From Anaerolineaceae bacterium (GTDB taxonomy: Bacteria > Chloroflexota > Anaerolineae > Aggregatilineales > Phototrophicaceae), in assembly GCA_016124855.1 (NCBI GenBank), contig WGMX01000035.1:51371-115370 (forward strand): DNA of 64,000 nt, given 5' to 3'. Both the position numbers and the translations under genes were made by a program. Below the pieces are notes generated by a model. That model worked only from the letters and a program-made list of their open reading frames with translations. It did no database searches and was not told where the DNA came from. This document shows positions 63,883-64,000 of the stretch, piece by piece (position 1 is the first letter of the stretch; every line of letters starts with the position of its first letter).

Positions 63883-64000
63883 CTATGGAGAGTTGATAAA
63901 GAGAGGGACGAGAGATAAGAGTTCATAAACAGACCAGAGATGGCCGGTCAAACCAGCGACCATAGCAGGGGAACGGGGTGTCCAACGATGACCGGGGATG
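63883..64000 (-). CDS. Transposase, C-terminal fragment running off the window
   Basis: The minus-strand frame entering from the right edge reads HRWTPRSPAMVAGLTGHLW, then SVYELLSLVPLFINSP and stops. The TPAM-AGLT-H-W---ELL pattern is one I associate with the C-termini of several DDE-type insertion-sequence transposases; the exact family is not determinable from 38 residues. Only the gene's 3' end is within the window. Confidence 0.6.
   Translation of the reverse strand, partial: IPGHRWTPRSPAMVAGLTGHLWSVYELLSLVPLFINSP

Overview
The window looks like a chromosomal segment of a Chloroflexota bacterium, probably class Anaerolineae. This is an inference from gene content: a PA14 plus SH3 secreted protein, tandem cyclic-di-AMP receptor-like genes, a DUF4342 protein, several GT-C-type membrane glycosyltransferases, and ECF sigma genes with linked anti-sigma factors. 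No rRNA, tRNA or CRISPR array was recognised, and no phage or plasmid backbone is visible. Base composition looks fairly even, apart from an AT-rich orphan gene near 11.6-12.1 kb and insertion-sequence debris at the right edge.

Layout. 0-6 kb: a haem-binding protein, a LysM protein, a small multidrug exporter, and a PadR-controlled ABC-2 transporter operon that ends in a tandemly duplicated membrane gene whose second copy is frameshifted. 6-10 kb: a heterodimeric ABC exporter pair behind a long leader. 10-16 kb: small housekeeping and hypothetical genes (ArfB, DUF1905, VOC, SWIM, SRPBCC, GNAT) and a GT-C glycosyltransferase. 15.6-18 kb: a minus-strand run of rfbA, carbonic anhydrase and two DarA-like receptors. 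18-25 kb: DUF4342, PA14/SH3, a phosphatase, a TetR-monooxygenase pair, trxB, and an FHA / ECF sigma / zinc anti-sigma group. 25-31 kb: ftsH, a MerR-GyrI regulator with a classic 19-bp-spacer promoter, a second ECF sigma/anti-sigma pair, and galE. 31-37 kb: SDR, uppS, frr, a four-helix-bundle gene bracketed by inverted heptamer arrays, rlmB, a DinB-like protein, and cysS. 37-43 kb: three membrane glycosyltransferase-like genes, one carrying in-frame heptamer repeat arrays, and an aldo/keto reductase. 43-58 kb: a long minus-strand accessory block built from repeated families (three AraC regulators, three RibD/DHFR-like reductases, four alpha/beta hydrolases, VOC, SRPBCC, GNAT, ArsR), interrupted by a UvrA-like drug-resistance ATPase. 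58-64 kb: alanine dehydrogenase, a Tat-exported intradiol dioxygenase, an AlkA-like glycosylase, msrA, a cysteine hydrolase, a broken hydrolase gene, and the end of a transposase.

The strongest candidates for something new are, first, an unannotated 31-residue leader peptide with a perfect Shine-Dalgarno and a long-range stem in front of the UvrA-like ATPase, which looks like an inducible attenuator. Second is a family of tandem CTCRGYA heptamers that flank the four-helix-bundle gene in inverted orientation and also sit in-frame inside a glycosyltransferase. Third is a set of promoter-operator arrangements readable at base level: PadR, MerR, and an apparently leaderless ArsR. A family of palindromes also recurs 10-70 bp downstream of stop codons.
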